Shown: positions 28,907-38,621 of the stretch, piece by piece
Numbering within the stretch: position 1 is the first letter of the stretch
Layout: every line of letters starts with the position of its first letter
From: Rhabdaerophilum sp. SD176
GTDB lineage: Bacteria > Pseudomonadota > Alphaproteobacteria > Rhizobiales > Beijerinckiaceae
Length of the DNA: 64,000 nucleotides
Assembly (NCBI RefSeq): GCF_030143245.1
Contig: NZ_JARJNS010000001.1
Span: 372,001 to 436,000 of the forward strand
Direction: 5' to 3'
Translations under genes and position numbers: made by a program
Notes under the pieces: generated by a model
Told to the model about the DNA's origin: nothing
The model's database searches: none
What the model saw: the letters and a program-made list of their open reading frames with translations, nothing else

Positions 28907-29652
28907 CACGCGGCCTCGACATAATTCGCGTAGCCATCCTTCTCGAGCTCATGCGCCAGTTCCGGCCCGCCCGATTTGACGATCCGGCCCTTGGCCATGA
29001 CATGCACCTTGTCCGGCACGATATGGTCGAGCAGGCGCTGGTAATGGGTGATGACCAGCATGCCGCGGCCCGCGCCGCGCAGCGCATTGACGCCCTCGGC
29101 CACGATGCGCAGCGCATCGATATCGAGGCCGGAATCGGTCTCGTCGAGGATGCAATAGGCCGGGTCGAGCAGGGTCATCTGCAGGATTTCCATGCGCTTC
29201 TTCTCGCCGCCCGAGAAGCCGACATTGAGCGGCCGCTTGAGCATGTCCGGGTTGATGCCGAGCTTTTCCGCCGCCCCGCGCACCTTGCGCATGAAATCAC
29301 CCGGCGAGAGTTCGGCCTCGCCGCGCGCCTTGGCCTGCGCGTTCATGGCGGCCTTGAGGAAGGTCATCGTCGCCACGCCCGGGATTTCCAGCGGATACTG
29401 GAAGGCCAGGAACAGGCCGGCCGCCGCGCGCTCATTGGCTTCCATCTCGAGGATGGAATTGCCGTTGAGCAGGATATCGCCCTCGGTGACGGTGTAATCC
29501 TCCTTGCCCGCAATCACATAGGACAGGGTCGACTTGCCCGAGCCGTTCGGCCCCATGATCGCGGCCACTTCGCCGGGATGGATGGTCAGCGTCAGGCCGT
29601 TGAGGATCTTCTTGTCGTCGATTTCGACGTGGAGGTTCTTGATTTCAAGCAT
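28906..29652 (-). CDS. sufC: Fe-S cluster assembly ATPase SufC
   Basis: SufC is the ABC-type cytosolic ATPase of the SufBCD complex. The 248-residue protein has Walker [10 protein letters not shown], the Q-loop in FLAFQYP, an ABC signature with the SufC form FSGGEKKR, Walker B in [12 protein letters not shown] and the switch His in VITHYQR. I chose ATG 29652 ([11 protein letters not shown]), matching the family start; 11 further codons upstream are in frame but lack support. It sits between a small membrane protein gene (43-bp spacer) and sufD (one-base overlap). Confidence 0.97.
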   Translation of the reverse strand: MLEIKNLHVEIDDKKILNGLTLTIHPGEVAAIMGPNGSGKSTLSYVIAGKEDYTVTEGDILLNGNSILEMEANERAAAGLFLAFQYPLEIPGVATMTFLKAAMNAQAKARGEAELSPGDFMRKVRGAAEKLGINPDMLKRPLNVGFSGGEKKRMEILQMTLLDPAYCILDETDSGLDIDALRIVAEGVNALRGAGRGMLVITHYQRLLDHIVPDKVHVMAKGRIVKSGGPELAHELEKDGYANYVEAA

Positions 29653-29695
29653 CGTTTTGTTCCGTTCACCCGCGCCGAAGCGCAATTAGCTCCGA

Positions 29696-29977
29696 TCAAC
29701 CGCCTCCCGGCGGATTGATCTTGTCCCAATCCTTCAAGACTTCAGCTCGGCTCGCGCCCTGCTCCGACCTCATTGCAAAAAATGCCTTTCGCATCTTTTC
29801 TCCAAGCGCGATCGAAAGCAGCAACGGAGGAACCATGAAAAGCAACAGGTAGTTCGCGATAGACTGCCGCCCAAGGGCGGCGGCAAGGATCACCGAAAAG
29901 AAGATAAGGCCAGTAAGGCCGGCAGCGAGACCAACCTGACGGCGAAGCGAAGAATATCGCTTCTCCCATTCGCTCAC
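29696..29977 (-). CDS. Small two-helix membrane protein between sufB and sufC
   Basis: This 93-residue protein starts [16 protein letters not shown] (GTG 29977) and overlaps the sufB stop codon as GTGA. It has a basic N-terminus, two hydrophobic helices ([19 protein letters not shown] and [16 protein letters not shown]) and a charged C-terminal tail ([28 protein letters not shown]). Hand-counted GC is about 56%, lower than the flanking suf genes. I recognise no family. Translational coupling to sufB implies production with the scaffold. It may anchor or regulate the SUF machinery at the membrane, but this is inference from position only. Confidence 0.7.
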   Translation of the reverse strand: MSEWEKRYSSLRRQVGLAAGLTGLIFFSVILAAALGRQSIANYLLLFMVPPLLLSIALGEKMRKAFFAMRSEQGASRAEVLKDWDKINPPGGG

Positions 29978-31446
29978 CCCACGCTCCCCTCGAGGCTGAT
30001 CGCGATGAGCTTCTGCGCTTCCACCGCAAATTCCATCGGCAGCTGCTGCAGCACATCCTTCACGAAGCCATTGACGATGAGCGCCACCGCCTCTTCCTCG
30101 TCGAGGCCGCGCTGCATGCAATAGAACAGCTGGTCCTCGGCGATCTTCGAGGTGGTCGCCTCATGCTCGAACACGGCCGAGGCATTCTTGCTCTCGATAT
30201 AGGGAATGGTATGCGCGCCGCATTCCTGGCCGATCAGCAGGCTGTCGCAATTGGTGAAATTGCGCGCGCCCGTCGCCTTGCGATGCGCCGAGACCTGCCC
30301 GCGATAGGTGTTGTCGCTCTTGCCGGCGGCAATGCCCTTGGCGATGATCTTCGAGGTCGTGTTCTTGCCCAGATGGATCATCTTGGTGCCGGAATCGACC
30401 TGCTGCATCCCGTTGGAAATGGCGATCGAGTAGAACTCGCCCGAGGAGCCCTCGCCGCGCAGGATGCAGGACGGATATTTCCAGGTGATCGCCGAGCCGG
30501 TTTCCACCTGCGTCCACGAAATCTTCGACCGCGCGCCGCGGCAATCGCCGCGCTTGGTCACGAAATTATAGATGCCGCCCTTGCCCTCGCTGTCGCCGGG
30601 ATACCAGTTCTGCACCGTCGAATACTTGATCTCGGCATCATCGAGCGCGATCAGCTCGACAACCGCCGCATGCAGCTGGTTCTCGTCGCGCTTCGGCGCC
30701 GTGCAGCCCTCGAGATAGCTCACATAGGAACCGGCATCGGCGATGATCAGCGTCCGCTCGAACTGGCCGGTCTTCTGTTCGTTGATCCGGAAATAGGTCG
30801 AGAGTTCCATCGGGCAGCGCACGCCCGGCGGGATATAGACGAACGAACCATCGGAGAAGACGGCGGAATTCAGCGTCGCGTAGAAATTGTCCGTCGTCGG
30901 CACGACGGTGCCGAGATATTTCTGCACCAGTTCCGGATGCTCGCGCACGGCTTCCGAGATCGGGCAGAAGATGACACCGGCCTTCTTGAGCTCTTCCTTG
31001 AAGGTCGTGACCACCGAAACCGAGTCGAACACCGCATCCACCGCCACGCGGTTCTTCGGTTCGACGCCGGCGAGGATTTCCTGCTCGCGCAGCGGAATGC
31101 CCAGCTTTTCGTAGGTCCGGAGCAGTTCCGGATCGACTTCGTCGAGCGATTTCGGGCCGGCCGTGTTCTTCGGCGCCGAGTAATAATGCAGGTCCTGGAA
31201 GTCGATGGCGGGGTAATGCACGCGCGACCAGGTCGGCTCGATCATGGTCTGCCAGCGGCGGAAAGCTTCCAGCCGCCATTCGAGCAGCCAGGCCGGCTCA
31301 TCCTTCTTGGCCGAGATGTAGCGAACGATATCCTCGTTCAGCCCCTTCGGCGCCAGCTCGGATTCGATATCGGTGACGAACCCGTATTTGTACTGGTCGA
31401 CATCGATCGTCTTGACGGTCTCGACCGTCTCCTTCACCGCTGCCAT
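29974..31446 (-). CDS. sufB: Fe-S cluster assembly protein SufB
   Basis: SufB is the core scaffold subunit that receives sulfur and iron. The 490-residue protein has the family landmarks [71 protein letters not shown] and the C-terminal [20 protein letters not shown] with the conserved cysteines. ATG 31446 is preceded by GGAGAGAAGA. It lies 71 bp downstream of the NifS-like gene, in the expected alphaproteobacterial order, and is probably iron-regulated through the Irr-type site further upstream. Confidence 0.98.
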   Translation of the reverse strand: MAAVKETVETVKTIDVDQYKYGFVTDIESELAPKGLNEDIVRYISAKKDEPAWLLEWRLEAFRRWQTMIEPTWSRVHYPAIDFQDLHYYSAPKNTAGPKSLDEVDPELLRTYEKLGIPLREQEILAGVEPKNRVAVDAVFDSVSVVTTFKEELKKAGVIFCPISEAVREHPELVQKYLGTVVPTTDNFYATLNSAVFSDGSFVYIPPGVRCPMELSTYFRINEQKTGQFERTLIIADAGSYVSYLEGCTAPKRDENQLHAAVVELIALDDAEIKYSTVQNWYPGDSEGKGGIYNFVTKRGDCRGARSKISWTQVETGSAITWKYPSCILRGEGSSGEFYSIAISNGMQQVDSGTKMIHLGKNTTSKIIAKGIAAGKSDNTYRGQVSAHRKATGARNFTNCDSLLIGQECGAHTIPYIESKNASAVFEHEATTSKIAEDQLFYCMQRGLDEEEAVALIVNGFVKDVLQQLPMEFAVEAQKLIAISLEGSVG

Positions 31447-31517
31447 TCTTCTCTCCTCTTCGGTTTCAAGGACCGAGGGTTTCCGTCAAACGTTATACGT
31501 GCCGCCGCGCCAGCCGA

Positions 31518-32729
31518 TCAGGCTGCCGAGGCGGATTGTCCCGGGGCACGTCGCCGCGCCAGCTGCTTTTCCAGCGAGGCGAAGCAGCGATCGAGATCGG
31601 CCCGGCTCGTGTCCGGCCCGATCGAGACGCGGATCGCGCTCTCGCGGATCCACGCCGGCTTCCCCATCGCCTCAAGCACATGGCTCGACCTGACCTTGCC
31701 CGACGAGCAGGCCGAACCGCTCGAAACCGCAACCCCGTTAAGGTCGAAGGCGATCAGCGCCTGCGCTGCCGGCAACCCGGAAATGGCGAAGCAGGTCGTG
31801 TTCGGCAAGCGCGAAACGTCCTTGCCCACAATCTCCACATCAGCCGCCAGGTGATTCAGGCGATTCTCGAATTCGTCCCGAAGCTGAATCATGGCCTGAG
31901 GTGCCTCAGGCATCGCGCGAACCGCCCGGGCTGCCGCTCCCATGCCGGCAATCCCGGCAATATTCTCGGTCCCGCCACGCTGCCCGCTTTCCTGCCCGCC
32001 ACCGGCGATGAAGGCGCGCTGCAGCCGAACCTCGCCACGGGCAAAAACGATCGCGCCGACGCCCTTGGGGCCGCCGAATTTGTGCGCAGAAAGAAAAAGA
32101 ACATCCGCGCCGAGCGTGTTGATATCCAGCGCCATCCGGCCGGGCCCCTGCACGGCATCAACCACGACGATACCGCCGGCCTCGCGCACGAGAGCCGCGA
32201 GTTCAGCGACAGGCTGGATCACGCCGGTCTCGTTATTGGCCAGCTGGAGCAGCACCATCGGCGTCTGGGCCGGCGCCACGGCCCGCGCCGCCGCGAGCGC
32301 GGCTGCCAAAGCCGACTCCCTCACCAGCCCGTCCGACGTCACCGGCAGCGCGATCCGGTAGCCGGAAGGCAGGCCCGCTGCCTCGATCGGCTGGAGGATG
32401 GCCGCATGCTCGATCGCCGCCGCGATGACCGGGCGGGCCGGCAGGGCGGCACCCGGCACCAGCGCACAGGCCATCTGGAGCCCGGCGCGGAGAATGGCAT
32501 TGGCGGCTTCAGTCGCGCCGGAGGTAAAGACGACATTCTCGGCCTCGCCGCCGACCAGAGCGGCGACGTCGCGGCGGGCGGCTTCCACCAGCGCCCGGGC
32601 CGCGCGGCCTTCCGCATGGATGGAGGAGGGATTGCCGGGCGTATCGAGCGCACGCACCACCGCCTCGCGCGCCGCAGGATGCAGCGGCGCCGTTGCGTTC
32701 CAGTCGAGATAGGCACGCCCGGCGCCCAT
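31518..32729 (-). CDS. NifS/IscS-type cysteine desulfurase
   Basis: This 403-residue PLP enzyme starts MGAGRAYLDWNATAPLHP. It has the PLP-lysine motif FLSAHKFGGPKGVG and a long active-site loop SSGSACSSGKV with Cys341, the group I (IscS/NifS) pattern, in contrast to the group II SufS further down the same operon. It is the first gene of the leftward suf cluster and lies about 100 bp from the Irr-type palindrome. A group I desulfurase at the head of suf operons is common in alphaproteobacteria. I avoid the names iscS and nifS because the pathway role (SUF, thiolation of tRNA, or both) cannot be told from sequence. Confidence 0.93.
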   Translation of the reverse strand: MGAGRAYLDWNATAPLHPAAREAVVRALDTPGNPSSIHAEGRAARALVEAARRDVAALVGGEAENVVFTSGATEAANAILRAGLQMACALVPGAALPARPVIAAAIEHAAILQPIEAAGLPSGYRIALPVTSDGLVRESALAAALAAARAVAPAQTPMVLLQLANNETGVIQPVAELAALVREAGGIVVVDAVQGPGRMALDINTLGADVLFLSAHKFGGPKGVGAIVFARGEVRLQRAFIAGGGQESGQRGGTENIAGIAGMGAAARAVRAMPEAPQAMIQLRDEFENRLNHLAADVEIVGKDVSRLPNTTCFAISGLPAAQALIAFDLNGVAVSSGSACSSGKVRSSHVLEAMGKPAWIRESAIRVSIGPDTSRADLDRCFASLEKQLARRRAPGQSASAA

Positions 32730-32832
32730 GGATCCCTCTTGCCTGCAATCCCGCGCGAAAAACGTCGCAATTCGCGCCGGGCTATGCTAACGCCCAGCGC
32801 CACTGGCACTCGGCCTGATCGGTCGGCGGCCT

Positions 32833-32853
32833 TTCTTAGAATTATTCTAAGAA
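32833..32853. promoter_or_regulatory. Irr box (iron-control element) upstream of the suf operon
   Basis: A perfect 21-bp inverted repeat has 10-bp arms, TTCTTAGAAT and ATTCTAAGAA, around a central T. The core TTAGAA-N3-TTCTAA matches the known Irr (iron response regulator) recognition motif of alphaproteobacteria, and suf genes are established Irr targets in several. It lies about 105 bp before the desulfurase start and about 120 bp before the divergent hydrolase, so it could control either. TAGAAT inside the palindrome resembles a -10 element, which would fit repression by occlusion. Confidence 0.8.
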
Positions 32854-32970
32854 GCGTTCCACGTTTCATTACTTAGCGGGTGCACTCGCCCCGTCAAGCA
32901 CAACATGCACGCGCGAGGCAGGAATCGGGCTCCGGCGCCGGCCTTCTCGCCATCGGAGACGGAAGAATTC

Positions 32971-33621
32971 ATGCCTGAGGTCATCTTCAACGGGCCCGAA
33001 GGACGTCTGGAAGGGCGTTACCAGCCGGCCAAGAAGAAGGGCGCGCCGATTGCCATCGTGCTGCATCCTCACCCGCAATTCGGCGGGACGATGAACAACC
33101 AGATCGTCTACCAGCTCTTCTACACCTTCCTCGATCGGGGTTTTTCCGTCCTGCGGTTCAATTTCCGTGGGGTCGGCCGCTCGGAAGGCGTGTTCGACCA
33201 TGGCACGGGCGAATTGTCCGATGCCGCCGCAGCGCTCGACTGGATGCAGGCCGTCAATCCGGATGCCCGCTCGTGCTGGATTGCCGGCGTGTCGTTCGGC
33301 GCCTGGATCGGCATGCAGCTGCTGATGCGCCGGCCGGAAATCGAAGGCTTCGTCTCGATCGCGGCCATGGCCAACCGCTATGATTTCTCCTTCCTGGCGC
33401 CCTGCCCCTCATCGGGCCTCTTCGTCCATGGCGACAAGGACCGCGTCGCCCCGGTCAACGAGGTGATCTCGGTCATCGACAAGGTGAAGGTGCAGAAGGG
33501 CGTGAAGCTCGACCATGCGGTGATCGAGGGCGCCAACCATTTCTTCGAGAACCGTGTCGATCAGCTGGTCGATACGGTCGGCGGCTATCTCGACCGCCGG
33601 CTGGGGATCGTGAAGGACTGA
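32971..33621 (+). CDS. Alpha/beta hydrolase
   Basis: This 216-residue protein has the alpha/beta hydrolase pattern: oxyanion region [15 protein letters not shown], nucleophile elbow GVSFGAW, acid HGDKDRVAP and histidine EGANHFF. The length and motifs match short-form hydrolases related to the dienelactone hydrolase group. The start is ATG 32971 ([11 protein letters not shown]) with GGAAG five bases upstream; 22 extra in-frame codons are unsupported. It is divergent from the suf operon and upstream of tyrS, an arrangement seen in other alphaproteobacteria. The substrate is unknown. Confidence 0.88.
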   Translation: MPEVIFNGPEGRLEGRYQPAKKKGAPIAIVLHPHPQFGGTMNNQIVYQLFYTFLDRGFSVLRFNFRGVGRSEGVFDHGTGELSDAAAALDWMQAVNPDARSCWIAGVSFGAWIGMQLLMRRPEIEGFVSIAAMANRYDFSFLAPCPSSGLFVHGDKDRVAPVNEVISVIDKVKVQKGVKLDHAVIEGANHFFENRVDQLVDTVGGYLDRRLGIVKD

Positions 33622-33647
33622 CCTTCCCCTCCCCGCCGGACATGCAG

Positions 33648-33673
33648 ACGGGCGGCCGCAAGCCGCCCGTTTC
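33648..33673 (+). terminator. Rho-independent terminator after the alpha/beta hydrolase gene
   Basis: A 9-bp perfect stem ACGGGCGGC / GCCGCCCGT with a CGCAA loop is followed by TTCC. It starts 26 bp after the stop. Confidence 0.75.
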
Positions 33674-33745
33674 CGTTCAGGCCTGCTCTTTTCATTTCGA
33701 GGGCCTTGCTGTAGCGACCCAACCAGACAACGACACGGTGCCGAT

Positions 33746-35005
33746 ATGAGCGACTTCACGCCCAGATCCGAATTCCTCCAGACCCTGATGGCGCGTGGCT
33801 ACGTGCATCAATGCTCGGATTACGAAGGCCTCGACGCCTTGGCCGCGCGCGGCGAGGTTATCGCCTATGTCGGCTATGATTGCACCGCGCGCTCACTCCA
33901 TGTCGGCTCGCTGATCTCGATCATGATGTTGTCCTGGCTGCAGAAGACGGGAAACAAGCCAATCGCGCTGATGGGCGGCGGCACCACCCGTGTCGGCGAT
34001 CCCTCCGGCCGCGACGAGACTCGGCGCATCCTCTCTCTGGAGGATATCGAGAACAACAAGAGCGGCATCCAGGGCGTTTTCGACAAGGTGATCCAGTTCG
34101 GCGCCAGCCGCACAGATGCGCTGATGGTCGATAATGCAGAATGGCTGACCCAGCTCAATTACATCGAGATGCTGCGCGATATCGGCCGCCATTTCTCGGT
34201 CAACCGCATGATGTCGATGGATTCGGTGCGCATGCGCCTCGAACGCGAGCAGGAGCTCTCTTTCATCGAGTTCAACTACATGATTCTGCAGGCCTATGAC
34301 TTCACCGAACTGGCGCGCCGTTATGGCTGCAACCTGCAGATGGGCGGTTCGGACCAATGGGGCAACATCGTCACTGGGATCGATCTCGGCCGCCGCATGG
34401 GCACGCCGCAACTCTATGCGCTGACCTGCCCGCTGCTGACCACCGCCTCCGGCGCCAAGATGGGCAAGACGGCCTCCGGTGCTGTCTGGCTCAATGCCGA
34501 CATGCTCTCCACCTATGAGTACTGGCAGTTCTGGCGGAACACCGAGGATGCGGATGTCGGCCGTTTCCTGCGCCTCTTTACCTTCATGCCGCTCGGCGAG
34601 ATCGCCCGGCTCGAGGCCCTGGCTGGCGCCGAGATCAACGAGGCAAAGAAAATCCTCGCCACGGAAGCCACGGCGCTGATGCATGGCCGCGAGGCGGCGG
34701 AAGCCGCGGCGGAAACCGCACGCACCACCTTCGAGGCCGGCGGCACGGCGGCAGATCTGCCGAGCATCGAGGTAGCCGAAGCCGAGCTGAAGGCCGGCCT
34801 CGGCGTGCTCAACGCTTTCGTGCGGGCCGGGCTCGTCGCCTCGAATGGCGAGGCGCGGCGGCAGGTGCAGAGCGGTGGTCTGCGCGTCAATGATGCCGTT
34901 GTCACCGATATCGGGCAGATGCTGACTCTGGCCGATGCCACGCAAGCCGGCGCAATCAAGCTGTCCTTCGGCAAGAAGAAGCACGTGCTGGTCCGCCCGG
35001 CCTGA
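33746..35005 (+). CDS. tyrS: Tyrosyl-tRNA synthetase
   Basis: The enzyme charges tRNA-Tyr. The 419-residue protein shows the class I HIGH-type motif (LHVGSL), the tyrosine-pocket region VGYDCTARS, the central [14 protein letters not shown], a KMSKS-type KMGKT loop, and a C-terminal S4 RNA-binding domain ([29 protein letters not shown]). ATG 33746 has a modest upstream GGTG. The gene converges with the YhdP-like gene, with nine bases between the stop codons. Confidence 0.97.
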   Translation: MSDFTPRSEFLQTLMARGYVHQCSDYEGLDALAARGEVIAYVGYDCTARSLHVGSLISIMMLSWLQKTGNKPIALMGGGTTRVGDPSGRDETRRILSLEDIENNKSGIQGVFDKVIQFGASRTDALMVDNAEWLTQLNYIEMLRDIGRHFSVNRMMSMDSVRMRLEREQELSFIEFNYMILQAYDFTELARRYGCNLQMGGSDQWGNIVTGIDLGRRMGTPQLYALTCPLLTTASGAKMGKTASGAVWLNADMLSTYEYWQFWRNTEDADVGRFLRLFTFMPLGEIARLEALAGAEINEAKKILATEATALMHGREAAEAAAETARTTFEAGGTAADLPSIEVAEAELKAGLGVLNAFVRAGLVASNGEARRQVQSGGLRVNDAVVTDIGQMLTLADATQAGAIKLSFGKKKHVLVRPA

Positions 35006-35014
35006 CGGCCCGGC

Positions 35015-38000
35015 TCAGTTCGCCCGGTTCAGGGCCGGGGCATTGCCCCCGCCCTCGCGCTGGATCTCGAACAGTTTCCGCAGGAAGCCCGGCGCGATGG
35101 CGGAAACCGGGTTGATCCGCATGACCGGCGCGCTGGCCCGGCCGGAAATCACGAAAGGCACGGCGAAAAGGCCCTCATATTGTGCCCCTCCGAGAATGGG
35201 GCCGAGCAGCGGCACGCTGGCGAAGAAGTTGTTCAGCGCATAGGCCGGCACGAAAACACCCTTCAGATCCACGCGGTCCGCAGCGTAATTGAGGCTGCCT
35301 TCCAGCGTGCCGCCCAGCTGCCCGCCCCATATCACCGCCTCGCGCAGGTCGAGCCGACCCGGCCGGCGGGCGAAATCGGCCCGCATCTTGGTAAAGGGTA
35401 CCTCCTCGCCGAGGCTCTGCGTCGCGGAAATCGTACGGCCGCTGGCGCCGACCTGTCGCAAGGCACTCTCGCCGCGGATCACGAAATCCCGGAGCTGCAC
35501 CACGCCCTGCTGGGTCTGGGCACCGACAAGGATCTCCGCCGCCATCCGGCCGCCATAGGCCTTGTTGTAAATGTCGAGGAACCGGAGCAACGCGCCGCCA
35601 TCCTGCGAGCTGGCATTGATCAGCATCGTTTCCCGCTGCCCCTCGAGGCTTGAAGCCGAAACAGCCGCGGCTCCGAACTGCCCCTTGAGCGCGAGCTGGG
35701 TCAGCCGGCCCTGCCGGCGGGCCATCCGGGTCTCGACACCGCTCATCAATTCGCCGTTGAAGCCGATCAGCACTGTCGACTGCAGATCAAGGTCGAAATC
35801 CGGCGGCTTGGCATCCGCCGGTCTCCCGTCCTCGAGCTTGCCGGCCTGGAACCCGCGCAGGAACGGCCGCAGGTCGAACGAATTGCCGCGCAGCGCGAGG
35901 CGCATCACACCGCGCTGGCGCTCGGCGAGAAGCCGGGCATTGTCGCCGCCTGAAAGCTTGAAGGTGCTGAAATCCGCCTTCGCGAATTGCCCGTCACGCA
36001 GCAGCTCCACCCGGCCGCGCAGGGAGGCCGGCGCAAGATCAAGCTCGAGATTGTCGAGCCAGGTGCCGTCTGGCCGGCTGACAACGGTGAATTTCGTCCG
36101 GCCGGGCTGGCCAGCACGCTTGGAAAGGCCGGGGATGCCGGCATCGATCCGCGCCTTGGCAAGATCGATCTCGACATCGAAACTGCTCGCCTGTTTCGAC
36201 AGCGGCAGCGTCACGGTCGTTTGCAGCGGCCCCTGCACGACGCCGCGTATGTCGATGCCCCGGCGGGCCAGCACGGTCTCGTCCAAAGTGGCCTTGGCGA
36301 CCGCCTGCCCGGGACGGCCCGGCTCGGATTTCACCTCGATCTGCTGCGGCACGCCGAAGAGGCGCGCCTCGCCACGGAGCGTCAGCCCGCCGTTACGCGT
36401 CTGCAGGGTGAAGGTGCCACCCTCGAGCCGCTCGTTCTTGACGATGTTGTCGATGCTGACCTGCCGGAGATCCGCCCGGAACTCGGCGCGGACGTCTTTC
36501 GGCGGCGGATTGTCGACGAGCGGCAGTGAAACGGTGGCAAGGCCGGAAAACTGTCCGTCCGAGACCCCTGCATCCGGCGGCAGGCCCGACAGATCCCGGA
36601 GCGATGGTGCCGCGAGAAAGGCCATGAGCGCATCGAGCCGCCCTTCCGCCGGGATCGTCATGTCGAGGACGGACGGCCTCGCAGCGGTATCGGCGACGGA
36701 GAGACGGGCATCTTTCAGGGAAAAGCGCTGCCCGGCCTGTGGCTCGACATTTGCCGATTCGATGACGGCATCTGTCTTCCGTCCGGACACCCGGCCATGC
36801 CCGTTCAGCGCGGTCAGCGCCGATGCATCCTTCAGCGGACGAAGCGTCACGTCTTCAAGTCGATAGGTCGCGGAAAGCGCGTCATCGGGAATCGGCCTTT
36901 TTTTATTGGCGTCATCGAGCACCTGCCCTGCCAACCTCAGATCTAGACGAAGCTGGGCCAGACGGCCGGCTTCCGCATGATCGATCAACCAGCGCCGGAC
37001 AGGCGGCGCGACCCAGACCGGCCAGATGCGCAAGGCCTTGCGCATCTCAAGGTTCTCGAGCTCGACGCGGTTTTCCACCAGACCGCCATTCTCCAGCGAA
37101 TAAAGGCCGCGCAACGTCATCTGGCCCTGGTCTTCCTGCACATGCAAACGGTCGACCCGCAGGCTGCGCAGATCGGGCGTGACCAGTGCCTCAAGTTCCG
37201 CCGAGTCGAGCAGGATCGGCGCTTCGCCCGGGGACAGGCGGTCAATCTCGGCGCGCTCCGCCCGGAGCGTGACCGCCAGACCACCATCGCCCTCTTTCGG
37301 GGGCGTGATCCGCCCGCCCAAAACAAGATGGGTCTCGTTGAAACGAATACGGATTCGATCCAGCAGGATATCGGGCGAATCTGCCGGCATCCGCAGATCA
37401 ATCGAGGCTTCATCCAACAGGAAGGGCGGCATGTCGGGGTCCGGCGGCGTGACTCGGCCGCCATAGGCATGGAATCGGGCCCCCTTCTCGACAAGGGCGC
37501 CTTCGGCATTGATGCGCGAATGCAAGGTCAGCCGGAGCTTCATGCGCGGATCCAGCAAGCCGAAATCCCCGGCAGCCAGCATCTGGACAGCCTGCCACTC
37601 GACCTCACCGGATTCGAGCATCATCATCCGCCCGCCATCGGCCAAGGCACGGGACGCGGCCTTCAAGGCCAGCGAGTACGGCGTCCCCTCCTTCGAGAGG
37701 CGCGCGGCGATCTGGCCCTCGCCATCCCGGACCACCTCGAGGCGCAGGCCCTGCTGGATTGGCAGGATGCGGCCGTCAGGCTGGCGCTGGAACAGCGCGA
37801 TGTCACGTCCCTCGATACGCTGGAGGCTCTGGAAGGTCGGATCCTGGCCCGAAGCCGCGAAATGCGCGCCGGCAAGAATGGCCCGGAACAGGGTCAACGC
37901 CTCGTTTGCCGCCAGCGGATTGGCCTCCTGCGGCGCGGCCGGAATGACCAGCCGCACGCCCTGAAGCCGCACCGAGGTCGGCAGCGGCCGCTGCCGCCAG

Positions 38001-38326
38001 AGCGAGAAAGTAGGCACCTCGACCTCGACGGATTCGAGATCGGCCTCGGTGCCGTTCGCCGGATTGGTGATCGCCAGCCGCCCGATCGAGAAGGTCGAGG
38101 TCAGCCCGGCGAAGCGCAGGCCTGCCTGCGCGACGGACAGTGAGTGGTCCGTCCCGAGCCCGTTGCCGAGCGCGCCGAGCAGCTGTTCGCGGAGGAACGC
38201 CGAATTCCGGTCCTTCTGGATCATCCAGACGAACACGCCCGCACCGGCAAGCGCCAGCAGCAATACGACCCCCAGCGTGGCGCTGCACCAGCCGAGCACA
38301 CCCAGGCGGCGCCGGGGAACGGGCAT
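35015..38326 (-). CDS. YhdP/AsmA-like protein (DUF3971 and AsmA-type C-terminus)
   Basis: This very long protein of about 1103 residues has one N-terminal membrane helix (GWCSATLGVVLLLALAGAGVFVWMI). The rest is periplasmic and beta-rich, with a DUF3971 region (LVENRVELENLEMRKALRIWPVWVAPPVRRWL) and an AsmA-like C-terminal region ending GVFVPAYALNNFFASVPLLGPILGG. YhdP and its relatives are thought to form grooves that carry phospholipids to the outer membrane. The start is my inference at ATG 38326, directly before the basic stretch and the helix. The frame continues 78 codons upstream, but that part lacks the family's character. bcp is divergent. Confidence 0.85.
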   Translation of the reverse strand: MPVPRRRLGVLGWCSATLGVVLLLALAGAGVFVWMIQKDRNSAFLREQLLGALGNGLGTDHSLSVAQAGLRFAGLTSTFSIGRLAITNPANGTEADLESVEVEVPTFSLWRQRPLPTSVRLQGVRLVIPAAPQEANPLAANEALTLFRAILAGAHFAASGQDPTFQSLQRIEGRDIALFQRQPDGRILPIQQGLRLEVVRDGEGQIAARLSKEGTPYSLALKAASRALADGGRMMMLESGEVEWQAVQMLAAGDFGLLDPRMKLRLTLHSRINAEGALVEKGARFHAYGGRVTPPDPDMPPFLLDEASIDLRMPADSPDILLDRIRIRFNETHLVLGGRITPPKEGDGGLAVTLRAERAEIDRLSPGEAPILLDSAELEALVTPDLRSLRVDRLHVQEDQGQMTLRGLYSLENGGLVENRVELENLEMRKALRIWPVWVAPPVRRWLIDHAEAGRLAQLRLDLRLAGQVLDDANKKRPIPDDALSATYRLEDVTLRPLKDASALTALNGHGRVSGRKTDAVIESANVEPQAGQRFSLKDARLSVADTAARPSVLDMTIPAEGRLDALMAFLAAPSLRDLSGLPPDAGVSDGQFSGLATVSLPLVDNPPPKDVRAEFRADLRQVSIDNIVKNERLEGGTFTLQTRNGGLTLRGEARLFGVPQQIEVKSEPGRPGQAVAKATLDETVLARRGIDIRGVVQGPLQTTVTLPLSKQASSFDVEIDLAKARIDAGIPGLSKRAGQPGRTKFTVVSRPDGTWLDNLELDLAPASLRGRVELLRDGQFAKADFSTFKLSGGDNARLLAERQRGVMRLALRGNSFDLRPFLRGFQAGKLEDGRPADAKPPDFDLDLQSTVLIGFNGELMSGVETRMARRQGRLTQLALKGQFGAAAVSASSLEGQRETMLINASSQDGGALLRFLDIYNKAYGGRMAAEILVGAQTQQGVVQLRDFVIRGESALRQVGASGRTISATQSLGEEVPFTKMRADFARRPGRLDLREAVIWGGQLGGTLEGSLNYAADRVDLKGVFVPAYALNNFFASVPLLGPILGGAQYEGLFAVPFVISGRASAPVMRINPVSAIAPGFLRKLFEIQREGGGNAPALNRAN

Positions 38327-38569
38327 CCTGGCATCCACCGCCGCGGATGTCCTGTCAGTCTGGGTCGGCTCGAACGTCAACGCGGCTCTGTCTCCGGCAA
38401 TCCCCGCAGGTTCCGATATAGTCCATAGCAAGGTTGCGCCGGCGACAAAGCCATCGTGGCCGGATCGGGCGCAATTGCCTCGGTCTATGCACATCAAACA
38501 CGTCGAAATCATGGACCCGGCATGCCGCCGCCCCTCGCCAAGTCCGGCTCCGCGCGCCATGTGATAGGC

Positions 38570-38585
38570 GGATCATCGATGATCC
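38570..38585. promoter_or_regulatory. Perfect 16-bp palindrome upstream of bcp
   Basis: GGATCATCGATGATCC is its own reverse complement and lies 37 bp before the bcp start, in the 295-bp divergent region shared with the YhdP-like gene. This could be an operator for a dimeric regulator. I do not know its protein. Confidence 0.4.
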
Positions 38586-38621
38586 TCCCCCCCGAGACGA
38601 AGACACGTGAAGGAAGAATCC

